NCBI GenBank assembly: GCA_020025255.1
Contig: JAHHSK010000011.1
Location: 1 to 37,102, forward strand
Origin: Ruthenibacterium sp.
Lineage (GTDB): Bacteria; Bacillota; Clostridia; Oscillospirales; Ruminococcaceae
Direction of reading: 5' to 3'
Length of the DNA stretch: 37,102 nucleotides
The number at the start of each line of letters is the position of its first letter. The first letter of the stretch is position 1. Shown here piece after piece: positions 22,271 through 31,100 of this stretch. The translations under genes were made by a program, and so were the position numbers. Below the pieces are notes generated by a model that was not told the origin of the DNA, ran no database searches, and worked only from the letters and a program-made list of their open reading frames with translations.

Positions 22271-23819
22271 GGTTTTGCTGGTGGATGATGAAGAAATGGT
22301 GACACAGGGGCTTTCGCGCTTTGTGCAATGGGAAGAGGCCGGATTCCAGGTGGCGGGAACGGCGCTTAGTGTATCGCAGGCACTCGCACAGCTGGAAGAA
22401 AGTGCAGTGGATCTGGTGATCACCGATATCCAGATGCCGGGCCAAAGCGGGCTGGATCTGATTGGGCTGCTGAAGGAAAAATATCCCCGCATCAAAACGA
22501 TAATCCTATCTGGATACAGTGATTTTGCCTATGCGCAGCAGGCATTGCGGCTGGGAGCGCTGGATTATCTGACAAAGCCGGTCAATTTTCGCGCAATGAA
22601 AGAACTGCTTTTGCGTGTGAGGGAAACACTGGACAAGGAAAAAAAGAATAACGGGCAGGATGCGCGCTTGCAGGAACTGTTGTCGCATACCATGATCCTG
22701 AACATGGCAAATGGTCTGCCGTATGATGAAAAAAGGGCGGCGGTGTGTTTGGATGTACACTGTGCGGTTCGCGCAGTACGCCTGACCCCGCGTGAGCGTG
22801 ATGTTCCTGCGCAGGGAATGCAGGATCTGGCACAGATGATGCAGGAGCTTTTTGCGCCCTGCCATGTGGTTTCCCCTACGGCATCAGAGCTTTTATGCGT
22901 GCTGGAAGGGCATCGGGAGTCCGGTGCCGTGCGCTGGGAGCTGGAAAGCCTTTGTGCGCATACATTGGCGGTGTGTGTCGGGATTTCGGATGAGCAGGAA
23001 GGCTATGTCCGGCTGCGCACTGCTGCGATACAGGCAGGGCGTGCGATGCGGTATCAGAAGGCGCGCAGCAGCGCAGGCATTCTGCTGTATGATCAGGTGC
23101 GGGAGATATTCGCAAGCTCCGCCGATGATGAGGATTCCACGATCCGTGAATTGGTTGAAAAATTCAGCAATCCGGAAGAACGCGTGCATCTGATTGCGGA
23201 TTTTTCGGCGGCGCTTTCTATGCTGGAAACGCAAAGTGATTTTTCAATGACAAGAGCACAGCGTTTATGCACAGAATTTTTAGTAGAGCTGGATGCTCCC
23301 GTTCAAGCGCAGATTTCATCGGAAAATTCACGCCATGCACGGCTGAGCGAAACACTGCTGGATGTGCTGAGTGCACAAACCATACCCGAGCTGCAAGGAT
23401 ATATGGCACAATATCTTGAACAGCTGTTTGCACAGCTGAAGCAGGAGGATGAAGCAAAACACAGCGGAGAGCTGATCGATCGGATCAAAAAATACATGCA
23501 GCAGCATTTTGCAGAAGACCTGCGGCTGACGGTCCTTTCCGAACTGTTTTATGTGTGTCCGGCTTATCTGAGCCGTTTGTTCAAGAAAAAAACGGGGATT
23601 AAATTTGTGGAATACCTGACACGCCTGCGTATGGAAAAGGCGAAGGAGCTTCTGGCTGACCCCAGCTTGATGATCTATACGATATCAGAAATGGTGGGGT
23701 ATGAAAATCCTCGTTATTTTTCCCGTTTGTTCAAGGAGACGACAGGCTGCACGCCGCAGGAATACCGCAGCGGTCTGTTTGATACGCAGGATCTGGCGGA
23801 AAAAGAACCGACGGAATAA
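22263..23819 (+). CDS. YesN-type response regulator with AraC DNA-binding domain
   Basis: The 518-residue protein has an N-terminal receiver (about 1-120) with Asp8-Asp9, phospho-acceptor Asp55 and Lys105. A middle region of about 270 residues has no clear motif. A C-terminal AraC-type double helix-turn-helix spans about 400-500 (LTVLSELFYVCPAYLSRLFKKKTG and ISEMVGYENPRYFSRLFKETTGCTPQEYR). It is the partner of the upstream kinase and is expected to activate the divergent uptake promoters at 18.5-18.8 kb. The start is GTG, 9 bases after GGAGG, overlapping the kinase gene. No convincing terminator follows; a decayed insertion element begins within about 30 bases. Confidence 0.93.
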   Translation: MYKVLLVDDEEMVTQGLSRFVQWEEAGFQVAGTALSVSQALAQLEESAVDLVITDIQMPGQSGLDLIGLLKEKYPRIKTIILSGYSDFAYAQQALRLGALDYLTKPVNFRAMKELLLRVRETLDKEKKNNGQDARLQELLSHTMILNMANGLPYDEKRAAVCLDVHCAVRAVRLTPRERDVPAQGMQDLAQMMQELFAPCHVVSPTASELLCVLEGHRESGAVRWELESLCAHTLAVCVGISDEQEGYVRLRTAAIQAGRAMRYQKARSSAGILLYDQVREIFASSADDEDSTIRELVEKFSNPEERVHLIADFSAALSMLETQSDFSMTRAQRLCTEFLVELDAPVQAQISSENSRHARLSETLLDVLSAQTIPELQGYMAQYLEQLFAQLKQEDEAKHSGELIDRIKKYMQQHFAEDLRLTVLSELFYVCPAYLSRLFKKKTGIKFVEYLTRLRMEKAKELLADPSLMIYTISEMVGYENPRYFSRLFKETTGCTPQEYRSGLFDTQDLAEKEPTE

Positions 23820-23987
23820 AAAGCCTTGAATCCTTCGGATCGCCTTCCCGAAAAGTTAGATAATATTTTCCGATAAATACGGTTCAAGCTGATGAAAGGG
23901 CTTGTTGTCTGTGTAAGGCGGGCGGCAAGCTCTTTCGCTTATCCTTGATCTGAGGGAAGAAGTAAATTCGCAGTATCGGGCATGGGG

Positions 23988-24173
23988 TCAAATGTCTTGT
24001 CCGGCATAGAGGCTTGCAATTCTTTTTGGGCAAGCTGCCGGTGTATGAAGTCCATGCTCATGATAGAAAATCATTGCAGTCTCATTAACAGGTAAATGCT
24101 CTGACCGCATCGTCGCGACTGCAACCTTTTCAAATTCCGGTGTGTCTCGTTTGCTGGGTATCCCTATCGGCAT
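23988..24173 (-). pseudogene. Fragment of IS3-family transposase OrfA
   Basis: The open frame of 61 codons starts MPIGIPSKRDTPEFEKVAV, then VATMRSEHLPVNETA. This matches my recollection of IS3 OrfA proteins (M-P-x-G-I-P-x-K-R-Y-T-P-E-F-K then T-M-x-x-E-x-L-x-x-x-E-T-A). The helix-turn-helix breaks off after about 35 residues and the rest is unlike the family, so this is a decayed fragment. It starts directly after the T-run of the terminal hairpin and has no ribosome site of its own. Confidence 0.6.
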
Positions 24174-24227
24174 AAAAAGCACCCCACCTGTCAGATAGTA
24201 TATCGTACTGTCTGACAGGTGGGGTGC
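24173..24227 (-). terminator. Long hairpin in the IS remnant, likely terminator for ppdK
   Basis: GCACCCCACCTGTCAGA (24179-24195) pairs perfectly with 24211-24227, and a further AGTA/TACT extends the stem across one imperfect pair with a 5-base loop. On the minus strand it runs into TTTTT. It is the first clear terminator after the ppdK stop, 150 bases away. Confidence 0.75.
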
Positions 24228-24354
24228 AGTTCAAAATCGGGAATATACGGGGCTTTGTTGTTTTTCGATAAATTCCCGCGTTCAAATCATGCCATTTGGG
24301 CGGTTTGTGGCGCGTCCATGCGATTTGCGCAGGGGTTGTGCTTCGTCAAGCCCC

Positions 24355-24379
24355 AAGCAGGAACATCTGCTTTTTTTAC
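24355..24379 (+). terminator. Weak plus-strand terminator overlapping the ppdK end
   Basis: AAGCAG (24355-24360) pairs with CTGCTT (24367-24372), followed by TTTTT on the plus strand. It could stop read-through from the regulator operon into the antisense strand of ppdK. Confidence 0.4.
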
Positions 24380-27015
24380 TTGCGGGGGGTCTTGAGAGCA
24401 GCCTGAGCGGCAGCCAGACGTGCGATCGGCACACGGAAGGGAGAGCAGCTGACATAATCCAGGCCGACCTTATCGCAGAATTCAATGCTCGTCGGGTCGC
24501 CGCCGTGCTCGCCGCAGATGCCGAGCCCCAGTTCGGGACGGACGGAACGGCCAAGCTTTGCCGCTGTTTCCACCAGCTTGCCTACGCCGTTCTGATCCAG
24601 GTGGGCGAACGGATCGCTCTCATAGATCTTGCTGTCGTAGTAATAGTTCAGGAACTTACCGGCGTCATCACGGCTGAAGCCGAAGGTCATCTGGGTCAGA
24701 TCGTTCGTGCCGAAGGAGAAGAACTCGGCCTCGGTGGCGATCTCGTCCGCAGTCAGGGCGGCGCGCGGGATCTCGATCATGGTGCCGACTTCGTACTTCA
24801 TGCAAACGCCTGCGTCTGCGATGATGCGGTCCGCCGTTGCAACCACAACGTCCTTGACATACTTCAGCTCTTTCACTTCACCGACCAGCGGGATCATGAT
24901 GTGCGGCGTGATCTGGATGCCCAGCTCTTTGCTGACATTGATCGCGGCGTTGATAACGGCGGTCGTCTGCATTTCGGCAATTTCCGGATAGGAAACAGCC
25001 AGGCGGCAGCCGCGGTGACCCATCATCGGGTTGAATTCGTGCAGGCTGTCGATGACAGCGCGCAGATGCTCGACAGTGATGTCAAGATCCTTTGCAAGCT
25101 CCAAAATGTCCTGTTCCTTGGTGGGCAGGAACTCGTGCAGGGGCGGATCAAGGTAGCGCACAGTCATCGGGCGTTCGCCCAGAACGCGGTACATGGCCTC
25201 GAAATCGCCCTGCTGATACGGCAGAACCTTGGCAAGTGCCGCCTTGCGTGCGTTTACATCGCGTGCAACGATCATTTCGCGCACGGCTTTGATGCGGTCG
25301 CCTTCAAAGAACATATGCTCGGTGCGGCACAGGCCGATGCCCTGTGCACCGAATTCGACCGCCTGCTTTGCATCGCGGGGGTTATCGGCGTTGGCAAACA
25401 CTTTCAGGCGGCGTTCTGCGTCTGCCCAGCCCATAAAGGTGCCGAAATCGCCGGAAATGGATGCTTCGACGGTGGGGACAGCTTCGCCGTAAATATTGCC
25501 GGTGGAGCCGTCAATAGAGATCCAGTCGCCTTCGCGGTAGGTTTTGCCCGCCAGTGTGAAGCACTTATTGTCGTAATCGACAACGATGTCGCCGCAGCCG
25601 GAAACACAGCATGTGCCCATGCCGCGTGCCACAACGGCTGCGTGGCTCGTCATGCCGCCGCGCACGGTCAGGATGCCCTGTGCAACGGCCATGCCTTCGA
25701 TGTCTTCGGGGCTGGTTTCCAAACGCACCAGAACGACCTTCTTCATGCTGCCGCTTTCCACGGCTTCCTTGGCGTCTTCTGCGGTAAATACGACCTGACC
25801 GCATGCGGCGCCCGGAGATGCGGCAAGCCCCTTGCCGATCACTTCGGCGGCTTTCAGGGCAGCCGGGTCGAACTGCGGATGAAGCAGGCTGTCAAGCTGC
25901 TTTGGCTCTACGCGGAGCACGGCTTCCTTTTCGGTGATCATGCCTTCGCTGACAAGATCGACCGCGATTTTCAAAGCCGCCGCGGCGGTGCGCTTGCCGT
26001 TGCGGGTCTGCAGCATAAAGAGCTTGCCGTCTTCGATCGTAAACTCCATATCCTGCATGTCGCGGTAGTGGTTTTCCAGCTTTGTTGCGATATCAACAAA
26101 CTGGGCATACACTTCGGGCATCTGGTCAGCCAGGTGGCTGATCGGGGACGGTGTGCGGATGCCGGCAACAACGTCCTCGCCCTGTGCGTTGATCAGGTAT
26201 TCACCGAACAGTGCCTTTTCACCGGTTGCCGGGTTGCGGGTGAACGCAACGCCTGTGCCGGAATTTTCGCCGGAGTTGCCGAAGACCATCATCTGCACGT
26301 TGACGGCGGTGCCCCAATCGTAGGGGATCTCGTTCATGCGGCGGTAGGTGTTTGCGCGCGGATTGTCCCAGCTGCGGAACACGGCCTTCACGGCTTCGAT
26401 CAGCTGCACCTTCGGATCGGTGGGGAAATCCTCGCCCATTTTTTCACGGTACAGGGTCTTGAATTTCAAAACAAGGGCCTTCATGTCGTCCGCATCCAGT
26501 TCGATATCCTGGGTGACGCCTTTGGCCTCTTTCATTTCGTCGATGATTTTTTCAAATTCGCTTTTGTTCATCTCCATGACAACGTCGCTGAACATCTGCA
26601 CAAAGCGGCGATAGCTGTCATAAGCAAAGCGGGGGTTGCCGGTTTTCTTGGAAAGGCCTTCCACCACCTCGTCGTTCAGGCCGAGGTTGAGGATGGTATC
26701 CATCATGCCGGGCATGGACGCGCGTGCGCCGGAACGCACAGAAACGAGCAGCGGGTTAGCGGGATCGCCGAACTTCTTGCCGACAAGATCTTCCATTTTG
26801 CCGATGTACTCGTAGATATCGGCCATGATCGATTCATTGATCTGGCGGCCGTCTTTGTAATACTGGGTGCAGGCTTCGGTGCTGATGGTAAAGCCCTGAG
26901 GAACCGGCATCCCGGCATTCGTCATTTCGGCAAGGTTAGCGCCCTTGCCGCCGAGGATCTCGCGCATGTCTCTGTTGCCTTCGCTGAACAGATAAAGGTA
27001 TTTCTTTTCGCTCAA
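24376..27015 (-). CDS. ppdK: Pyruvate, phosphate dikinase
   Basis: The 879-residue cytoplasmic enzyme interconverts pyruvate, ATP and phosphate with phosphoenolpyruvate, AMP and pyrophosphate, a central glycolytic step in anaerobes. Parts visible: N-terminal ATP-grasp domain (GGKGANLAEM at 22-31, SVRSGARASMPGMMDT at 92-107), phosphohistidine domain with His458 in GGMTSHAAVVARG, and C-terminal PEP/pyruvate barrel with catalytic Cys834 in GLGICGEHGGDP. Length is standard for the clostridial enzyme. The start is TTG at 27015, 9 bases after GGAGG; the next Met is residue 17, inside a conserved stretch. It is monocistronic, with an extended -10 promoter and a palindrome in the leader. Confidence 0.97.
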   Translation of the reverse strand: MSEKKYLYLFSEGNRDMREILGGKGANLAEMTNAGMPVPQGFTISTEACTQYYKDGRQINESIMADIYEYIGKMEDLVGKKFGDPANPLLVSVRSGARASMPGMMDTILNLGLNDEVVEGLSKKTGNPRFAYDSYRRFVQMFSDVVMEMNKSEFEKIIDEMKEAKGVTQDIELDADDMKALVLKFKTLYREKMGEDFPTDPKVQLIEAVKAVFRSWDNPRANTYRRMNEIPYDWGTAVNVQMMVFGNSGENSGTGVAFTRNPATGEKALFGEYLINAQGEDVVAGIRTPSPISHLADQMPEVYAQFVDIATKLENHYRDMQDMEFTIEDGKLFMLQTRNGKRTAAAALKIAVDLVSEGMITEKEAVLRVEPKQLDSLLHPQFDPAALKAAEVIGKGLAASPGAACGQVVFTAEDAKEAVESGSMKKVVLVRLETSPEDIEGMAVAQGILTVRGGMTSHAAVVARGMGTCCVSGCGDIVVDYDNKCFTLAGKTYREGDWISIDGSTGNIYGEAVPTVEASISGDFGTFMGWADAERRLKVFANADNPRDAKQAVEFGAQGIGLCRTEHMFFEGDRIKAVREMIVARDVNARKAALAKVLPYQQGDFEAMYRVLGERPMTVRYLDPPLHEFLPTKEQDILELAKDLDITVEHLRAVIDSLHEFNPMMGHRGCRLAVSYPEIAEMQTTAVINAAINVSKELGIQITPHIMIPLVGEVKELKYVKDVVVATADRIIADAGVCMKYEVGTMIEIPRAALTADEIATEAEFFSFGTNDLTQMTFGFSRDDAGKFLNYYYDSKIYESDPFAHLDQNGVGKLVETAAKLGRSVRPELGLGICGEHGGDPTSIEFCDKVGLDYVSCSPFRVPIARLAAAQAALKTPRK

Positions 27016-27077
27016 AATTCTCTACCTCCAAAAAATTGATACAAGCTGAAAGCGGCAAATGCACACTCATCTTGTAT

Positions 27078-27098
27078 GAATAAACAAAATGTTTATTC
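27078..27098 (-). promoter_or_regulatory. Palindromic operator-like site in the ppdK leader
   Basis: GAATAAACA and TGTTTATTC flank AAA, a perfect 9-base inverted repeat placed just downstream of the expected transcription start. That is a typical repressor position. The regulator is unknown. Confidence 0.5.
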
Positions 27099-27111
27099 TT
27101 TTGCACAAATA

Positions 27112-27120
27112 ATTATAACA
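27112..27120 (-). promoter_or_regulatory. Extended -10 promoter of ppdK
   Basis: On the minus strand TGT-TATAAT (27120-27112) is a perfect extended -10. No clear -35 is seen 16-18 bases upstream. The start of transcription would be near 27105. Confidence 0.65.
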
Positions 27121-27212
27121 AAAAGTCACAGGGAAAGCTACCACTATTTCCCTTATTTTTGTTGGATTTTAGATGCAGGAATTGAAAAATTGGTGCAGAA
27201 ATCAGATTTCTA

Positions 27213-27240
27213 TTGAAAAAATCTGCAAAAGAGGTACAAT
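27213..27240 (+). promoter_or_regulatory. Promoter of the pth-mfd operon
   Basis: TTGAAA (27213-27218) and TACAAT (27235-27240) are 16 bases apart. It would give an unusually long leader of about 225 bases before pth. That leader holds only A- or T-rich runs and a G-U rich hairpin at about 27425-27447; no further gene is seen in it. Confidence 0.6.
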
Positions 27241-27470
27241 GAATTTGTATAGCCTTTTGCGAAAAAGCCATTTTTTTTGAAAAATACAGCTTGCGGTGCG
27301 GCAAATGCAGCATGCGTTTTTTTTACACGCTTCATCTCGACACAGCGCATTATTTATAGTATTATAAATGGCGGTGGAACGAAGAAGGATAACCAAACAC
27401 AACCAGATCAAAAGAAAAGCGGTGCGGTGCGGTTGTGCCGTGCCGCGAACTTGTGTTACAGGGAGAATTT

Positions 27471-28058
27471 ATGATTTTTAAAAGCACATCCAATTTGGAT
27501 TACCTGATTGTCGGGCTTGGCAATCCGGGGAAAAAATATGAAGGCACACGCCACAATGCGGGGTTTGATGCACTGGACTACGCCGCGCAGAAATGGGGCA
27601 TAGACATCACGCGCGCCAAATTCGATGCCCTGACCGGGACCGGGCAGGTAAACGGGGCAAAGGTGCTGCTGCTTAAACCGCAGACCTTTATGAACCTTTC
27701 CGGCCAGGCTGTGCACAAGGCGGCGGGCTTCTATAAGCTGCCGGCAGACCGCATCATTGTGCTGTTTGACGATATCTCGTTGGCACCCGGGCGGCTGCGC
27801 ATCCGCAAAACCGGCTCTGCGGGCGGGCACAACGGCATCAAAAGCATCATCGCTGCAATCGGAACGGATTTTCCGCGCATCAAGGTGGGTGTGGGGGAAA
27901 AGCCGCATGCGGAATATGATCTTGCCGACTGGGTTCTGGGACAGATCGCGCCGGCGGATAAAAAGGCGATCACATCGCGGTATGAGGATATCTGCGCGGC
28001 GCTGGAACTTATGGTGGAAGAAAAAACGGATCTTGCGATGTCGCGCTATAACGGATAA
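27471..28058 (+). CDS. pth: Peptidyl-tRNA hydrolase
   Basis: The 195-residue cytoplasmic enzyme releases tRNA from peptidyl-tRNA that dropped off ribosomes. Family motifs are complete: GLGNPGKKYEGTRHNAGF with Asn18 and catalytic His28, QTFMNLSG with Asn75, the FDD acidic pair at 100-101, and GSAGGHNGIKSI. The usual start is supported by GGGAG 5 bases before ATG 27471; the open frame extends further upstream but without a ribosome site. mfd follows after 42 bases, the common pth-mfd order of Firmicutes. Confidence 0.96.
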   Translation: MIFKSTSNLDYLIVGLGNPGKKYEGTRHNAGFDALDYAAQKWGIDITRAKFDALTGTGQVNGAKVLLLKPQTFMNLSGQAVHKAAGFYKLPADRIIVLFDDISLAPGRLRIRKTGSAGGHNGIKSIIAAIGTDFPRIKVGVGEKPHAEYDLADWVLGQIAPADKKAITSRYEDICAALELMVEEKTDLAMSRYNG

Positions 28059-28100
28059 GCGTGCCCCGCACAAGCAGATGCACGGCAAAGGAGGATTATC

Positions 28101-31100
28101 ATGCTGACACGACCTTTGAAAGATACGCCGGAATACAAGCGGCTTTTGAACGATGTATCCCGCCCTGCACCCGCCGTAACGGCTTTGTTCGGCATGCCGC
28201 CGACTGCACGCGCGCAGATTCTTGCCGCGCTGTGCGAAGATACGTCGCGCCCGGCACTGGTTCTCTGCGCGGGGGAAGCCGAGGCAACGCGCCTTGCAGA
28301 AGATCTGGAACAGTTCGGCCGGCGCGCCGAGGTGTTCCCTTCGCGCGATTATGTCCTGCGCGCCGTGGAAGGGCAGAATCATGAATACGAATACCGGCGC
28401 CTTTCGGTGCTGGGCAATCTGGTGGGCGGCAGAACAAAGATCGTGTGCGCATCGGCCGAGGCGGTGATGCAGTACACCACACCGCGTGATGAGTTCTGCG
28501 GCAATACGCTGACAGTCAGGCGCGGGGATCAGATGCCGCTGCAAACGCTGATCACTCGGCTGTATGGGGCGGGCTATCTGCGCCGCATGCAGGTGGATGG
28601 CCCCGGACAGTTTTCGGTGCGCGGCGGCATTGTCGATATTTATGCGCCGGAAATGAAAAAACCGCACCGCATCGAATTTTGGGATGACGAGATCGACAGT
28701 ATCCACAGCTTTGATCTTGTGACACAGCGCCGGGAAGCCCAGGTGAAGAAAATCCATATATCCCCGGCGCGCGAGGTATTGTTCGGGGATGTGCAGCAGA
28801 CGGCGCAGCTTCTGCGCACGGCGCTTTCCAAGGCAAAGCCCGCCTATGCAGGTGCAATGGAAGCGGCGATGAGCCGGGATCTTGCGCAGCTGGATGCCGG
28901 AACGATGCCGGCGGCCATGGATAAATATCTGGCATTGCGGTATAAAAAACCGGCAACGCTGTTTGAATACTTTGATGATCCGATCGTGTTTTTGAATGAG
29001 CCGAGCGCCGTGCGCGAAGCGGCAAAGGGTGTGGAATTCCGCAGCGGACAAGCGCATACAAGCCTTTTGGAGGAAGGCGTGCTGGCACCGGGCATGGATC
29101 GCTTTTACGAGGATGCGGCCTATCTTGTGCACGAAACGTCAAAACGGTCTGCGATCGTGTGCGAAAACTTTGCGCGCACCGTGCCGGATATGAAGCTTGT
29201 GGATACCGTTACCGCACAGACACACAGCCTGCCGCCGTGGAGCGGCGAGGTAAGCGCGCTGTGCGATGAGCTGATGCCGCTGGTCGAGCAGAAGTATGCG
29301 GTGGCGGTTCTGGCGGGCACCAAGCGCGCGGCCGAGGCATTGGCGCGGGATCTGGAATCGTCCGGTCTGCGTGCGCAGGCTTATGAAAAAGAGCCGGAAC
29401 AGCTCCTGCCCGGAACGGTGGGCGTGTTGGAAGGACATTTGAATGCGGGCGCGGATTATCCGTTTGCAAAATTTGCCGTGTTTACAAGCCGCCGTCATGC
29501 CGCTGCGGTGCCGCAGAAGAAAAAAGCAAAGAACAAGGGGCTTTCCAGCCTTTCGGATATCAAGCCCGGCGATTATGTCGTGCATCAGAACCACGGCATC
29601 GGCATTTATGCGGGCATCCAGCGTCTGGATATGCAGGGCGTTGTAAAGGATTACATCAAAATCAATTACGATAAGGCCGATACGCTGTATGTGCCGGTCA
29701 CGCAGCTGGATGTCATCAGCCGGTATACTGCACCCGGCGACAGCGAGCACGTCAAGCTTTCGCGCCTTGGCGGTGACGCGTGGAACAAGACAAAGAGCCG
29801 CGTGCGCAAGGCAACGCAGGAAATGGCAAAGGAATTGATTGCGCTGTACGCGCATCGTCAGCAGGCGCAGGGCTTTGCGTTCCCGGAGGATGGCGAATGG
29901 CAGCGTGATTTTGAAACGCGCTTTGAATACGATGAAACCTCCGATCAGCTGACGAGTGCAGCGGAAATCAAGCGCGATATGGAAAAGCCGTATCCTATGG
30001 ATCGTCTTTTGTGCGGCGATGTGGGCGTGGGCAAGACGGAAGTGGCACTGCGCGCCGCCTTCAAATGCGTCATGGGCGGCAAGCAGGTGGCGATCTTGGT
30101 TCCCACGACCATTCTGGCGTGGCAGCACTATACCACGGTGCTTTCCCGCATGGAGGCATTCCCGATCAAGGCGGGGCTGCTTTCGCGCTTTGCGACGCCA
30201 AAGCAGCAGAAGGAAACGCTGCGCGGGCTTGCAACGGGTGAAGTGGATATCGTGGTCGGCACGCATAAGCTGCTGCAAAAAAATGTGAAGTTCCATGATC
30301 TGGGGCTTGTCATTATTGATGAGGAGCAGCGCTTTGGCGTCAAGCATAAGGAAAAGCTCAAGGAAAGCTTCATCGGTGTGGATATGCTGACGCTTTCGGC
30401 AACGCCGATCCCGCGCACGCTGAATATGGCGATGAGCGGCCTGCGCGATATGAGCACGATCGAAGAGCCGCCGTTCGAGCGCCGTCCGGTGGAAACCTAT
30501 GTCATGGAATACGATCTGGGCGTGATCGCCCAGGCGCTGCGCCGGGAACTGGATCGCGGCGGACAGGCGTATTACATCCATAACCGCATTGATACGATCG
30601 ACCGCTGTGCGGCGATGCTGGCCGAGCAGCTGCCGAATGCACGGATTGCAACGGCACACGGGCGCATGGATGAAGCGGCGCTTTCCGATGTGTGGCAGAA
30701 GCTGCTGGACGGGGAAATCGACATTCTGGTGTGCACGACGCTGATCGAAACCGGCGTGGATGTGCGCAACTGCAATACGCTGATTATCGAGGATGCCGAT
30801 TACATGGGGCTTGCCCAGCTGTATCAGCTGCGCGGGCGCGTGGGGCGTTCGGGGCGCAAGGCGTATGCGTATTTCACGTTCCACCGCGATAAGGTCTTGA
30901 CGGATGTTGCGGCAAAGCGTCTTTCCGCGATCCGTGAATTTACAAGCTTCGGGTCGGGCTTCCGCATCGCCATGCGCGATCTGCAGATCCGCGGCGCGGG
31001 CAATCTGCTGGGGCAGAGCCAGCACGGGCATATGGAAGCCGTGGGCTATGAGATGTACGTCAAGCTGCTCAATCAGGCAATCGCCGCCGAAAAAGGCGAG

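Larger units (their letters stand above)
23847..24233 (-). mobile_element. Decayed remnant of an IS3-family insertion sequence
   Basis: The minus strand begins with TGAACTGCACCCC (24233-24221), the kind of terminus seen in IS150-group IS3 elements. A long hairpin and the start of an OrfA-like reading frame follow. At the other end CCCGAAAAGTTAGATAA (plus strand, 23847-23863) resembles the common IS3 end C-C-C-C-A-A-A-A-G-T-T-A-G-A-C-A-A. Only about 390 bases remain of an expected 1.2-1.5 kb. Most of the transposase is missing, and what is left is out of frame. This is from memory of the family; the ends are imperfect. Confidence 0.55.

Noticed and set aside
24289..27039. Open frame of 916 codons on the plus strand opposite ppdK
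   Set aside because: It is antisense to a complete, motif-perfect ppdK and has the same compositional shadow pattern.
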